Shown: positions 33,072-42,445, numbered from the stretch's first letter. The stretch is DNA of 64,000 nucleotides from Metabacillus sp. B2-18 (GCF_021117275.1 NZ_CP088245.1:657501-721500); one strand, 5' to 3'. Numbers and translations are program-made. The notes: generated from the letters alone by a model not told the origin.

Positions 33072-33236
33072 TTAATTAATTTTTTTAAATTGTTTTTTTA
33101 GGATATTTGGCTTGTTAAGTCCTCTTTCGGTAATCTCTTTTTCTAGCAGCTTAATAAAATCTGGACTTAAATGTAATTCACTAGCTTCTTGAAAACTATT
33201 TAATAAAGTTTTATCTGATAGTTTTGAAAACCTCAT
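33072..33236 (-). CDS. sda: Sda-like checkpoint inhibitor of sporulation kinase
   Basis: 54 residues: MRFSKLSDKTLLNSFQEASE, then LHLSPDFIKLLEKEITERGL and a basic tail. It matches B. subtilis Sda as I recall it (MRKLSDELL, NLNRDFIELIENEI), an antiparallel two-helix protein that blocks autophosphorylation of KinA when replication is disturbed. It is a few residues longer at each end. It lies about 180 bp downstream of the ribonucleotide reductase operon on the same strand, an apt neighbour because both answer to DNA replication. Confidence 0.85.
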   Translation of the reverse strand: MRFSKLSDKTLLNSFQEASELHLSPDFIKLLEKEITERGLNKPNILKKQFKKIN

Positions 33237-33418
33237 AGTATCATCCTTTACTTTATCGCTCTCTATTTATTTACCACATAGAGTATACTGTTAAACGACT
33301 TTATGTAAAAAGATGTAGAAATTTTGTTTAAGGTTTTTATAAGATATGTGATAAGTAAAGCTGTAATGAGGTAGATAACAGTTAAATAAACGTTTGTTTA
33401 AACTTTATACCTTGGTCA

Positions 33419-34465
33419 TTACAGGTCATCAAAGCCGTTATCAGCATGATTTACCTTCGTATATTGTCGTGATTTTTGTTCGAAGAAATCTGATTTACCA
33501 AGATCTACTTCTTCATATGCTTTGATCCACTTTAAAGGGTTTGAGCGATATCCCTCAAATGGGCGTTCATATCCCAACTGATTGCAACGGACATTTGCAT
33601 AAAATTTAATATAGTCCTCAACATCTTGAATATTAATTCCATCCATTTTGTTGCCTATAATAAAACGTCCCCATTCAATTTCTAGCTCAGCAGCAGTAAT
33701 GAACGTTTCTTTGACAAACGACGCAAGCTCTTCGTTATCATACTCAGGATATTGTTTTAATACTTCTTTAAAAATTTGAACAAATAAATCAACATGAATT
33801 TGCTCATCACGGTTTATGTAGTTAATCATAGTGCTAGTTGCTACCATTTTTTGATTGCGTGCTAAATTATAGAAGAAGGCAAAACCCGAGTAGAAGAAAA
33901 GACCTTCTAATATCACATCATAAACAATTGATTTTAGAAGGTGCTCAACAGTTGGCTGTTCAGCAAATGATTGATATCCGTTTGTGACAAACTCATTACG
34001 CTTTCTTAATATTGGTTCATTTCGCCAGTATTCAAAAACTTCATCTTGCTTTTGTTTTGATACTAAGCTAGATAATACATAAGAATACGAGTGATTATGA
34101 ATAACTTCCTGTTGTGCTAGCATGATCATTAATGCGTTAATACTTGAATCAGTAATGTAATCTGATACTTTTCCCGCATAATCAGTTTGAATACTATCTA
34201 AAAGGGCAAGAAGACCAATAATTTTTAAAAATGCATCCTGCTCATCATTTGTTAAGCTTGGATATTGTTTAATATCTTGAGCCATATTGATCTCAAATGG
34301 CGTCCAGAAGTTTGCAAGCATTTTTTTATAACGAGGATATGCCCAAGGAAACGCAACGTCATCCCAGTTTAAAACGTTTGAGCTTTCTCCATTAATAATA
34401 GCTGTTGAGCGATTGGGAGCATTTGCATCCATAATTTTGCGTTTCGATAATGTGGTGTTCTGCAT
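33419..34465 (-). CDS. nrdB: Class Ia ribonucleotide reductase, beta (radical) subunit
   Basis: 348 residues. The diiron and radical site is intact: Asp in LLDSIQ, Glu-x-x-His with the radical Tyr in QEVIHNHSYSY, Glu in ILEGLFFYSGF, and Glu-x-x-His in NRDEQIHVDLF. It makes the tyrosyl radical used by the alpha subunit and does not need B12. The conserved C-terminal tail is present. AAGGAG precedes the ATG. It follows nrdA by 63 bp with a hairpin in the gap, and shares the riboswitch-controlled transcript. Confidence 0.95.
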   Translation of the reverse strand: MQNTTLSKRKIMDANAPNRSTAIINGESSNVLNWDDVAFPWAYPRYKKMLANFWTPFEINMAQDIKQYPSLTNDEQDAFLKIIGLLALLDSIQTDYAGKVSDYITDSSINALMIMLAQQEVIHNHSYSYVLSSLVSKQKQDEVFEYWRNEPILRKRNEFVTNGYQSFAEQPTVEHLLKSIVYDVILEGLFFYSGFAFFYNLARNQKMVATSTMINYINRDEQIHVDLFVQIFKEVLKQYPEYDNEELASFVKETFITAAELEIEWGRFIIGNKMDGINIQDVEDYIKFYANVRCNQLGYERPFEGYRSNPLKWIKAYEEVDLGKSDFFEQKSRQYTKVNHADNGFDDL

Positions 34466-34497
34466 ACTTATTACTCCTTTATTTGAAAAAAGTTTAT

Positions 34498-34524
34498 AGA
34501 GCGTCTCAAAACTAAAGACGCTCT
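34498..34524 (-). terminator. Hairpin between nrdA and nrdB
   Basis: AGAGCGTCT and AGACGCTCT form a 9-bp stem with a 9-base loop. On the coding strand it is followed by ATAAACTTTTTTC, a weak T-run. It could be a partial terminator or an RNA-stability element setting the ratio of the two subunits. Confidence 0.55.
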
Positions 34525-34528
34525 CTTG

Positions 34529-36814
34529 TTAACTAGCGCATGAGTCACATTCTTCAATTGTGCTGGAAGTTGAACGTAAGTAATACGTAGTTTTTAATCC
34601 TTCTCTCCATGCTGTTATGTGTAAATCAAGTAAATCCTTAGCTTTAATCGTGTTTTGCACATATATATTAAATGAAATGGATTGATCAATATGATGCTGT
34701 CTAGCAGCATTTTGTTTGATGCTCCATTTTTGGTCAATAAAATAGGCCGATTTATAATACCAAGTTGTTTCAGGATTCAAATCAGGAACAGTAACCGGAA
34801 TCTTATAATCTTTCTTTTCTTCTGAGTAAACCTTTTGGAATATTGGGTCAATACTAGCCGTGCTGCCTGCAATAATTGAAGTTGATGCATTAGGCGCAAC
34901 TGCCATTAAATAACTGTTACGAATTCCATGACTTTGAACATCTTTCTTGAGAGAATCCCAATCAATATCACTTTCGTTTGAGGAATAACCTCTTTTTTCG
35001 AAGTAGGAGCCTGTTTCCCAGTCAGAGCCTTTAAATACAGGATAAGCACCTTTTTCTTTTGAAAGCTCCATGCTAGCTTGAATTGTTAGATAAGAAATTC
35101 TTTCATATAGCTTGTCCGCGTAGGTAACAGCTTCCTCGTTTTCCCATTTTAATTGCTTCAGGGCAAGAAGGTGATGCCATCCGAATGTTCCTAAACCGAT
35201 TGCTCTATATTTTTCATTTGTTAATCTAGCTTGAAGAACAGGAATTGTATTAAGGTCAATAACATTGTCCAGCATTCTTACCTGGATAGGAATAAGTGTT
35301 TCTAAAACATCATCTGTAACAGCTTTTGCAAGGTTAATAGAGGAAAGGTTACATACAACAAAATCACCTGGTGTTTTTACTGTAATGATTTTTCCATCCT
35401 CAGTGAATTGCTCTTCAACTGTTGTCGGACTTTGATTTTGTGTGATTTCTGTGCACAAATTGCTGCAATAAATCATTCCTTGGTGTGAGTTGGCATTATT
35501 GCGGTTTACCTCATCTCGATAGAACATATATGGAGTACCAGCTTCTAACTGACTGATCATAATTCGTTTCATAATATCAATCGCAGGGACTTTTTCCTTA
35601 GATAACTGTTCATTTTGAACACAGTCCCAATAGCGCTCTCTGAAGCTTCCTTGACCTTTTTGTTCATCATAATAATCTTCGATGCTAAAGCCCATTACTT
35701 TACGAACTTCATGTGGATCAAATAAGTACCAATCACCACGTGCTTCAACCTGCTCCATAAATACATCAGGAATACACACACCGGTAAATAAGTCATGTGT
35801 CCGCATTCTTTCATCACCATTGTTCAACTTCGAATCAAGAAATGAAAAGATATCTTTATGCCACACATCTAAGTAAACAGCGATGGCTCCTTTACGTTGA
35901 CCTAATTGATCAACGCTTACAGCAGTGTTGTTAAGCTGCTTCATCCATGGAATAACACCAGAAGACACCCCTTTGAATCCACGGATATCACTACCACGGC
36001 TTCGAATTTTCCCAAGATATGCACCAACACCTCCACCAGATTTTGAAAGATTGGCAATATCAGTGTTACTATCAAAAATTCCTTGTAAACTATCATCGAT
36101 TGTATCAATAAAACAACTCGATAATTGACCAACAGGTTTTCCTGCATTTGATAAAGTAGGTGTTGCAACGGTCATATAAAGGTTGCTCATTGCCCAATAC
36201 GCTTGTTTTACAAGCTCAAGACGATGATCTTTGTTTTCATTTGCCATTAATGTCATTGCAATAATGACAAAACGCTCTTGAGGCAGTTCATATGTTTGTT
36301 TACTAAAGTCACGTGTTAAATAACGGTCTGCTAATGTTCTTAGTCCAATATATGTAAAGAGGTTGTCATTTTCCGGCTTAATAAAGGAACCAATTTGTGA
36401 AAGTTCACTTTGAGAATATTGGTCAAGAAGCTTTGAGCTGTAAAGTCCCTTTGAGACGAGAGTGTTTACTAAATCATAAAAATCTCCATATTTTTGCTTT
36501 TTGTCATAACCTCTGTTTTCTGCAGCTTCTTTATACAATTTTGATAAGTAGATTTGCGCACAAAAATATGTCCATTCCGGCTCTTGTTCATTTATATTTG
36601 ATAATCCTTCTAGAATGAGTAAATTAGTAAGTTGATCCGTAGTATAAGACTCTCTTTGTACGATCGTGTTTTGGATTCGTGTTAAGTAGTCATCTATATG
36701 TAGAGAAGGGAAGTTTTGATGAATGCTTTCAATGTATGAAGTTAATTTAGATATGTCAAATGCTTCCTGGTTGTTTTTGTTGTTATAAATAATAGGGGAT
36801 GTTGCGATGCTCAT
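34529..36814 (-). CDS. nrdA: Class Ia ribonucleotide reductase, alpha (catalytic) subunit
   Basis: 761 residues. A degenerate ATP-cone occupies residues 1-95 (FDISKLTSYIE). Catalytic cysteines are seen in GQLSSCFIDTIDD and IYCSNLCTEI, with the matching redox Cys in FVVCNLSSINLAKA. The substrate loop motif APNASTSIIAGSTASIDPIF is present. A C-terminal CDSC tail relays reducing power from thioredoxin. It reduces ribonucleoside diphosphates for DNA synthesis. GGAGG precedes the ATG. A cobalamin riboswitch lies about 135 bp upstream, so B12 should shut the operon off. Confidence 0.95.
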   Translation of the reverse strand: MSIATSPIIYNNKNNQEAFDISKLTSYIESIHQNFPSLHIDDYLTRIQNTIVQRESYTTDQLTNLLILEGLSNINEQEPEWTYFCAQIYLSKLYKEAAENRGYDKKQKYGDFYDLVNTLVSKGLYSSKLLDQYSQSELSQIGSFIKPENDNLFTYIGLRTLADRYLTRDFSKQTYELPQERFVIIAMTLMANENKDHRLELVKQAYWAMSNLYMTVATPTLSNAGKPVGQLSSCFIDTIDDSLQGIFDSNTDIANLSKSGGGVGAYLGKIRSRGSDIRGFKGVSSGVIPWMKQLNNTAVSVDQLGQRKGAIAVYLDVWHKDIFSFLDSKLNNGDERMRTHDLFTGVCIPDVFMEQVEARGDWYLFDPHEVRKVMGFSIEDYYDEQKGQGSFRERYWDCVQNEQLSKEKVPAIDIMKRIMISQLEAGTPYMFYRDEVNRNNANSHQGMIYCSNLCTEITQNQSPTTVEEQFTEDGKIITVKTPGDFVVCNLSSINLAKAVTDDVLETLIPIQVRMLDNVIDLNTIPVLQARLTNEKYRAIGLGTFGWHHLLALKQLKWENEEAVTYADKLYERISYLTIQASMELSKEKGAYPVFKGSDWETGSYFEKRGYSSNESDIDWDSLKKDVQSHGIRNSYLMAVAPNASTSIIAGSTASIDPIFQKVYSEEKKDYKIPVTVPDLNPETTWYYKSAYFIDQKWSIKQNAARQHHIDQSISFNIYVQNTIKAKDLLDLHITAWREGLKTTYYLRSTSSTIEECDSCAS

Positions 36815-36947
36815 AAATATTCCTCCATCTGTTGAATTAGTAACTCAGGGGGAGAGATAAAACGACAGAGGAGAGTTCAAGGCAAAAAAAGCTTGAATGA
36901 TCAGCTATCGTCTCACCTTCTCAGTCCCCGAAGAAATTGAAACTTCC

Positions 36948-37112
36948 ACAAGATGCAGGTAGGTCTCCTGACTTATGCTCGTCCTACTATGAGTCCTTCC
37001 CATACCTAATATGTACAGTGGATTTCTCAATTCGTCACATTTACAGTTGCGGGGACAGTTCTGGAATTGCACCAGATTCCCTTTTCAGCCTTAATTGGCA
37101 CCTGAATCTCGT
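36948..37112 (-). promoter_or_regulatory. Cobalamin riboswitch upstream of nrdA-nrdB
   Basis: Read on the minus strand the element begins with CAGGTGCC, continues with GGGAATCTGGTGCAATTCC, AGAACTGTCCCCGCAACTGT and ATCCACTG. It ends with the B12 box AAGTCAGGAGACCTACCTGC. Order and spacing are those of the AdoCbl riboswitch core. Downstream on the RNA a short GCTGA/TCAAGC hairpin with T7 could be the terminator of the expression platform. The controlled genes encode the B12-independent reductase, so ligand should repress them. Confidence 0.95.
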
Positions 37113-37262
37113 AAAATACAATATATAGTTTTTTGTTTTGGTTAATAAATCAATATATAGTTATAATTAGATATATTTCCATGATATAGCACATATACAA
37201 AATAATCAACCAATTGTTTTCGTTTGTCGAAAATTATCTAGATTGATAGAAACTTGTAAAGG

Positions 37263-37299
37263 AAAGAGGGCTGTCAAAATAAATGACAGCCCCTTTCTT
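37263..37299. terminator. Terminator of nhaC
   Basis: AAAGAGGGCTGTCA and TGACAGCCCCTTTCTTT form a 14-bp stem with one mismatch and T-rich sequence on the minus strand. Confidence 0.85.
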
Positions 37300-38666
37300 T
37301 ATACACGTTTACTTAAAAATCCATATATAACTGTGAATATTGGTGATAGGTATAAAAAGAACGCAAATGGTAAAAACGCTAAAACGGGTACACCAAGTGT
37401 TTGAGCGAAGAAAGCTCCGCTAACTCCCCATGGAATTAAGGGATTAAGTAATGTTCCGGCATCTTCAAGTGTTCGTGATAAATATTTGCGATCTAGCTTG
37501 ATTTTATCGTAAAGACCTTTAAACGTTTGACCTGGGATAAGAATTGATAAGTATTGTTCACCGGTTAATAGGTTTACGCCAAACGATGAAGCGGCAGTTG
37601 ATAGTATAAGCTGTCCCTTTGACTGTATACGTTCAATTAATCCATTTAATAGTGTAGGGATAATGCTTAATGTATTAAGTAATCCACCAAAGGCAAAGGC
37701 AATTAAGATAAGTGAGATGGACCACATCATTGATTGTAGGCCGCCACGGTTTAGCATATTACTAACCTGTTCATTTTCTATAGAATAAGAAGTTCCATTT
37801 TGTAAAACTGTTAGAAATTCATTCAGCATTAACCCTTGAAAAACGATGGCTGTTATTCCTGCTGTTATAATACCAATCACTAAAGATGGGATAACCGCGA
37901 CTCTTTTTATAGCCAGAATAATAACTATAAGAGGTGAAAACAATGTGATAAAGCTAATGTTAACTTGAGATTCAATAATAGAAATCATGTTTTTCATGTC
38001 ATCGATTGACGTAAAGTCAATAGGAGTAATTCGACCTAAAATAAAAAAGATCAGGGCTGCAATTAAAATGCTTGGTAAAGTAGTGAATGTCATATGTTTA
38101 ATATGAGTAAACAAATCTACAGATGAAACACCAGAAGCGAAGTTTGTTGTATCGGACATTGGAGACATTTTATCACCAAAGCATGCGCCTGAAATAATTG
38201 CCCCAGCAACCCATTCAATTGGTAAGCCTGCTGCCATACCTGCTCCCATTAAAGCAACACCAATTGTGCTAACTGTTGTAAAGGAGCTTCCTACTAAACT
38301 TGAAATGACCATACATGAAAAAAGGGAAGTCATTAATAAGTATTCTGGATTAATAACAGTTAAAGCATAAACCATAACTGTCGGAATTGTCCCGCTACTC
38401 ATCCAAGCACCAATTAATACACCTATAAGTGCCAATATAATAATAGGTTGAATTCCATTTTGAATTCCTTGGACAATACCTGTTTCTAATGCTTTCCATT
38501 TGAATTTATTAAGTAAGCCAATGATTGAGATTAGAACTAAACAAATAAGTAAGGCAATATGTGGTTCTGTTTTTAATACAAATAAACTGGCAAATATCGT
38601 TGCTAATACCAGTAACAAGATTAGTAACGATTGTTGAAAAGTAAAGTTTTTTATTTGATCATTCAT
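37299..38666 (-). CDS. nhaC: NhaC-family Na+/H+ antiporter
   Basis: 455 residues, about 11-12 hydrophobic segments. NhaC-family stretches include GAWMSSGTIPTVMVYAL, GSSFTTVSTIGVALMGAGMA, ISGACFGDKMSPMSDTTNFAS and EDAGTLLNPLIPWGVSGAFFA. The family exchanges Na+ (or malate/lactate in MleN-type members) with protons. The malate-lactate subtype cannot be excluded. AAGGAG precedes the ATG. Monocistronic. Confidence 0.9.
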   Translation of the reverse strand: MNDQIKNFTFQQSLLILLLVLATIFASLFVLKTEPHIALLICLVLISIIGLLNKFKWKALETGIVQGIQNGIQPIIILALIGVLIGAWMSSGTIPTVMVYALTVINPEYLLMTSLFSCMVISSLVGSSFTTVSTIGVALMGAGMAAGLPIEWVAGAIISGACFGDKMSPMSDTTNFASGVSSVDLFTHIKHMTFTTLPSILIAALIFFILGRITPIDFTSIDDMKNMISIIESQVNISFITLFSPLIVIILAIKRVAVIPSLVIGIITAGITAIVFQGLMLNEFLTVLQNGTSYSIENEQVSNMLNRGGLQSMMWSISLILIAFAFGGLLNTLSIIPTLLNGLIERIQSKGQLILSTAASSFGVNLLTGEQYLSILIPGQTFKGLYDKIKLDRKYLSRTLEDAGTLLNPLIPWGVSGAFFAQTLGVPVLAFLPFAFFLYLSPIFTVIYGFLSKRV

Positions 38667-38831
38667 GGTATACTCCTTTATAGCTTGAACGCTTTTGTGC
38701 TTTTTCGTACAAAAGTATTATACCAATCTAGTTTTTTCTGTCAATCGAAAATAGAAAATGATTAATATATAAAGATATTATGTGTTTTGTTTTATTGATA
38801 TACTATTCTTTTTTGAAATTGAAGTGCATAA

Positions 38832-38862
38832 AAAAGACCAATGAAATTCCATTGGTCTTAAA
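38832..38862. terminator. Terminator of the HemAT gene
   Basis: AAGACCAAT and ATTGGTCTT form a 9-bp stem with an A-run on its left side, which reads as a T-run for the minus-strand gene. Confidence 0.8.
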
Positions 38863-38869
38863 CAAAACT

Positions 38870-40180
38870 CTATATTGTTCTAGCCATTACTTTTAGATTT
38901 TCGGAAGTTTCAGCAATTGATTTTACGTTATTTGAAACATCGTTAATAACATTTGTAAAGTTCATTAAATCTGTTTTAGATTGTTCGCTTTGCTGTTTGT
39001 TTTTATTCATGATTTCAAGAATGTTATCAAAGAATGAGTTCATGTCATTCATTTGGTCAGTTCCTTTAGTTGTTAGCTCAGCAACATGATTAATAGAACC
39101 GGAAATACTATCAATTTGGTTATGAATATTTGTAATTAAGCTTGATACACCTTGGACTGAATTTTTTGTTTCTTCAGCAAGCTTACGAACTTCACTCGCA
39201 ACAACGGCGAAACCTTTACCATATTCACCTGCACGTGCTGATTCAATAGCAGCATTTAGAGCCAGCAAATTCGTTTGTTCTGCAATAGCGGTTACAATTG
39301 AAACGACTTGATTAATTTTTTCAGACGTTTGTTCTAGCGACTTCATTTGTTGTAGAATTTCAACTGTACTTTTCTCGATAGAAGACATAAGGTCATTTTG
39401 TTTTTCTAGGTCATTTTTTCCGTTGTGTGCTTGTCCTTCTGCAGTTGAAGCTGCTTCATAGCGGTCTGCTGAATAAGAAGCAATTTCTTGCGATTGAGCA
39501 AGAATTTCCTGAATAAATGCATTTGTATTTTCACTTGCTTCAGCAAGCTGGGTTGCAAGTTGGTTTACTTCGGCACGTATTTGCTCCTTGGCAGCTTCTG
39601 CTTCATCGCGAACTTTAGCATATTCATTATCATATGCTTCTAAAACAATTTGCTGTTCCAAATTAAAGAGTTTGCTAATACTTTGAACAACGGTAATGAT
39701 TTCTTTCTTTGTATTAAAATGTGGCTCCACTGTATCAATGATTGAATTAAGTAGTTGCTGAAAAGCAGCCATATACCACTTTGCTTCAAGACCGATCTTT
39801 ACGTGAATATGAGCAATTTTTCTCATTCGTTTTACATCTTCATCATCAAGATTACCGTTAAACATTTTCATAATATGTGTTTTTAAGGTTTGCTGTAAAC
39901 GATCTACTGAGCTATGTTCATTAATAATGCCCATAAGACCACTATCTGCTTCAAATGAAGAGTAAAATGCGCGAACAATTTCCTCAATATTTTCTTCAAT
40001 ATATGGTTGTATTGATAAAGCAGTTACCAAATCATCTTTTGTTAAATCGATCATTCCAATCTGCTTTTTTACTTCAACTTCTGATATATTTAAAACAACT
40101 GCAGAAACGTGTTGATTCCTAATGCTGTCACTTAGTGCCGATGTTGTTGTTTTTTTCTCTTTTTTAAACAAAATTCCCAT
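38870..40180 (-). CDS. hemAT: HemAT-like globin-coupled aerotaxis transducer
   Basis: 436 residues from the ATG at [10 protein letters not shown]; the frame continues 16 codons upstream without a good ribosome site. A protoglobin heme domain (about residues 50-190) has the proximal His in [20 protein letters not shown]. The C-terminal half is a methyl-accepting signalling domain with the hairpin tip [37 protein letters not shown]. No membrane segment is present, as expected of soluble HemAT. It signals O2 to the CheA kinase. Confidence 0.93.
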   Translation of the reverse strand: MGILFKKEKKTTTSALSDSIRNQHVSAVVLNISEVEVKKQIGMIDLTKDDLVTALSIQPYIEENIEEIVRAFYSSFEADSGLMGIINEHSSVDRLQQTLKTHIMKMFNGNLDDEDVKRMRKIAHIHVKIGLEAKWYMAAFQQLLNSIIDTVEPHFNTKKEIITVVQSISKLFNLEQQIVLEAYDNEYAKVRDEAEAAKEQIRAEVNQLATQLAEASENTNAFIQEILAQSQEIASYSADRYEAASTAEGQAHNGKNDLEKQNDLMSSIEKSTVEILQQMKSLEQTSEKINQVVSIVTAIAEQTNLLALNAAIESARAGEYGKGFAVVASEVRKLAEETKNSVQGVSSLITNIHNQIDSISGSINHVAELTTKGTDQMNDMNSFFDNILEIMNKNKQQSEQSKTDLMNFTNVINDVSNNVKSIAETSENLKVMARTI

Positions 40181-40275
40181 CAATCCATTCCCCATTTCAA
40201 AATTTATACTTATTAGGTATATCGGCATGTTTAAGGTAAATATGAAGTGATTTGACAGAAATTTAAAAATTAAAA

Positions 40276-40300
40276 TAGTGGAAGAGTATCTCTTCCACCA
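40276..40300. terminator. Terminator of the uspA-like gene
   Basis: GTGGAAGAG and CTCTTCCAC pair perfectly around TAT. The minus-strand RNA continues into CTATTTTAATTTTT. Confidence 0.8.
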
Positions 40301-40310
40301 ATGTGTATGA

Positions 40311-40835
40311 TTATTTAGCTATTAATACTGGGATGGAAGCACGTTGTGATACTTTTTCACTAACGCTTCCAAAGATTAATTTTTTTAGGCCGCTCATGTC
40401 TCGACTACCAACGACAATTAAATCTCCATTGTTTTCTTTTGCATAAGTAACAATTCCTTCAGAAGGTTCACCATATGAAACGGCAACGTCTGCTTGTACA
40501 TGATGACGATCTAAAATTTGCTTGGCTTCATTTTCTAATGCCATTATATGCTGACTATTTTTTTTGTTTACAACCGTTTCTCTATCGCTACTGTGTTCCT
40601 TAGGTATTGGGACAACAGGAATATTTCCTACTCCGCCAACAGGGTACGAGTGTACAGGCGATAACAATGGAGTGCTAGCTTGATCAACACCTTCTGTAAA
40701 CAAGTTCTCTTTATGAATATAAATAACAGAAAGGTTGGAGTCCATTTTCTTACTCATACGAATTCCTAATTCTAGTGCTTCTTTACTATCATCTGTTCCA
40801 TCAAAAGCAACAACTACATGTTTTAATGAATTCAA
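40311..40835 (-). CDS. Universal stress protein, UspA family
   Basis: 174 residues from a TTG placed 6 bases after AAAGGATG; an ATG three codons upstream overlaps that ribosome site. The fold is a single Usp domain: [20 protein letters not shown] at the start and the ATP-binding signature [20 protein letters not shown] near the end. An unusual 45-residue insert after the first beta-alpha unit is Pro- and Gly-rich ([20 protein letters not shown]). Role in stress survival is typical; ligand not known. Confidence 0.88.
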   Translation of the reverse strand: MNSLKHVVVAFDGTDDSKEALELGIRMSKKMDSNLSVIYIHKENLFTEGVDQASTPLLSPVHSYPVGGVGNIPVVPIPKEHSSDRETVVNKKNSQHIMALENEAKQILDRHHVQADVAVSYGEPSEGIVTYAKENNGDLIVVGSRDMSGLKKLIFGSVSEKVSQRASIPVLIAK

Positions 40836-40898
40836 CTCAATCATCCTTTCTTATTTGTTCTTTACCCTATTTGTATATATCTAATCAAGCTTTATCTG

Positions 40899-40970
40899 TT
40901 AAAAAATTAAATTAAGTAAAAAGCCAATAACGACAATGGCTCCAACAATCATAAACAAAGTTCTGATCAT
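40899..40970 (-). CDS. Small single-pass membrane protein (23 aa)
   Basis: A 23-residue ORF, MIRTLFMIVGAIVVIGFLLN plus LIF, almost entirely one transmembrane helix. GGAGG lies 7 bases before the ATG. It sits between the uspA-like and HPr-like genes on the same strand. Short hydrophobic proteins of this kind are frequent in Bacillus; no function assigned. Confidence 0.6.
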   Translation of the reverse strand: MIRTLFMIVGAIVVIGFLLNLIF

Positions 40971-40994
40971 AGTGACATCCTCCATTCCATAAAA

Positions 40995-41312
40995 TTAAAG
41001 TTTCACTTTCATCGCTGGTTGAATGATACGCTGCCTTTTCTGTGCAGTATTTGTAGAACATATTTCTTTAAAGTCATTTACTTTTAAGTGAGGATAAGGT
41101 CCATCAATCGCTATATTTATTTCTTGTCCATTTTTAATCATTAATAAATAAGTGAGTAAAGCTGGAAGATTTGCTGTATTGATTACATGTTTGTTTTTAG
41201 TAACTAAGTAGATTTTTCCTTCATATGATTTCGCCAGTTGAGTGATCTTCATAACCTGATCAATACGAATTTGTTCTTCGACTTTTAAGCTAAAAGTAAT
41301 TAATTTATTCAT
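40995..41312 (-). CDS. HPr-like domain protein without the phosphorylatable His
   Basis: 105 residues. Residues 1-80 follow the HPr beta-alpha-beta pattern (ITFSLKVEEQIRIDQVMKIT, YEGKIYLVTKNKHVINTANL, MIKNGQEINIAIDG). The GLHARP segment is replaced by EQIRID and the Ser46 region by NLPALL. Neither PTS phosphorylation nor HPr kinase regulation is therefore expected. A basic tail (KRQRIIQPAMKVKL) follows. Possibly a regulatory or structural HPr paralogue. AGGAGG-like TGGAGG precedes the ATG. Confidence 0.65.
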   Translation of the reverse strand: MNKLITFSLKVEEQIRIDQVMKITQLAKSYEGKIYLVTKNKHVINTANLPALLTYLLMIKNGQEINIAIDGPYPHLKVNDFKEICSTNTAQKRQRIIQPAMKVKL

Positions 41313-41531
41313 ATGAATTCCTCCATAGAAAGAATGTGTTGGTTATTTTACGGATACATACCTCCATAATTAAATTTAGAAACCTAACAACATAAAAATC
41401 CTACTATAGTCCTTATTGGAATACGCTGTTGCTAAGATGGTAAAAAAACAATTAAAAAAGCCATGGAAAACATTCATCTTTATTAGGAAAAACGGTATAT
41501 TATAGGTAGTGGAAGAGAAAGGAAGTTGGGG

Positions 41532-41735
41532 ATGGAAAAAGTAAAATACATAAGCATGCTTTCTGCAGTCTTCACACAGATCGCGGGTATTATCTTTTTA
41601 TTTATAAACATAACGATCGCAGTTGGACTATTTTTAGCTTATTTTATTTCATTGATTGTTTTAGTCGTTGCGTTTATAAAAATAAGACTAGATGAAAAAA
41701 AGGAGGATGACAAAAATGATTATCGTGACTACTGA
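41532..41735 (+). CDS. Small two-helix membrane protein
   Basis: 67 residues from the ATG behind GGAAGTTGGGG. Two membrane helices (MLSAVFTQIAGIIFLFINIT and VGLFLAYFISLIVLVVAFIK) precede a charged tail DEKKEDDKNDYRDY. Its last 20 bases overlap the start of the next gene, so translation is coupled. Function unknown; perhaps an accessory of the YbjQ-type protein. Confidence 0.65.
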   Translation: MEKVKYISMLSAVFTQIAGIIFLFINITIAVGLFLAYFISLIVLVVAFIKIRLDEKKEDDKNDYRDY

Positions 41736-42033
41736 AACTGTACCAGGTAAGGAAACAAAGGAATATAAGGGCTTTGTAAGGGGAAGTACTGTTCAATCTA
41801 AGCACATTGGAAAAGATTTAATGGCGGGACTAAAAACCATTGTCGGTGGAGAACTCAAGGAGTACACAGAAATGATGGAAGAAGCCCGACAAAAAGCAAT
41901 CGGTCGTATGGTTGATGATGCAAAAGCAAAAGGAGCTAACGCGATTGTTTGTATGAGGTTAGAATCCTCAGCTGTTATGCAAAATGCTTCAGAAATAATT
42001 GCATATGGTACAGCTGTAACAGTAGAAGAGTAG
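41716..42033 (+). CDS. YbjQ-family (UPF0145) protein
   Basis: 105 residues from the ATG 9 bases after AGGAGG; earlier in-frame ATGs overlap the ribosome site. The family pattern is clear: IIVTTETVPGKETKEYKGFV, a glycine-rich loop near IVGGELKEYTEMMEEARQKA and the closing ANAIVCMRLESS. YbjQ proteins form small oligomers, sometimes called heavy-metal-binding, with no settled function. Confidence 0.9.
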   Translation: MIIVTTETVPGKETKEYKGFVRGSTVQSKHIGKDLMAGLKTIVGGELKEYTEMMEEARQKAIGRMVDDAKAKGANAIVCMRLESSAVMQNASEIIAYGTAVTVEE

Positions 42034-42052
42034 AGCGATGATCATGGATAAT

Positions 42053-42085
42053 AACCCCAGTTGCATAGTGACTGGGGTTTATTGT
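42053..42085 (+). terminator. Intrinsic terminator of the YbjQ gene
   Basis: AACCCCAGT and ACTGGGGTT pair around a 9-base loop, followed by TATTGTATTTG. Confidence 0.75.
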
Positions 42086-42145
42086 ATTTGTTTAGGATTA
42101 TAGCGTATTTATGTTAACTCGCTGGTAGTAAGTTGTGTAGAGTTT

Positions 42146-42445
42146 TGTGATAGTAAGAGAATCGGGACAGATGAAGGTGTGTGGATTGCGAATGTGTCCC
42201 GATAGAGGGAGAATCGGGACAGAGAAAGATGAGTGAGTAACGGTTGTGTCCTGATAGAGGGGGAATCGGTACAGAGAAAGGTGTGTGCATAGCGTTTGTG
42301 TCCCGATAGTGGGGGAATCGGTACAGAGGAAGGTGTGTGCATAGCGTTTGTGTCCCGATAGAGGGAGAATCGGTACAGAGAAAGGTGTATGCATAGCGTT
42401 TGTGTCCCGATAGTGGGGGAATCGAGACAGAGAAAGGCGTGTGAG
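42146..42445 (+). repeat. Array B, left part: 52-bp palindromic repeats
   Basis: About six units of the form TGTCCCGAT, a 9-base loop (AGAGGGAGA or AGTGGGGGA), ATCGGGACA / ATCGGTACA / ATCGAGACA, then a linker such as GAGAAAGGTGTGTGCATAGC plus GTTTG. The first unit is decayed. The array is interrupted by an IS256-family element inside the linker GTGTGAG and resumes on the far side. Confidence 0.9.

Noticed and set aside
33237..33300. DnaA box before sda
   Set aside because: The best candidate, TTTACCACA, differs from TTATCCACA at two positions, too weak to claim.
37131..37262. A second riboswitch or small gene before the cobalamin element
   Set aside because: The stretch is AT-rich and probably holds the nrd promoter; no convincing motif or frame was found.
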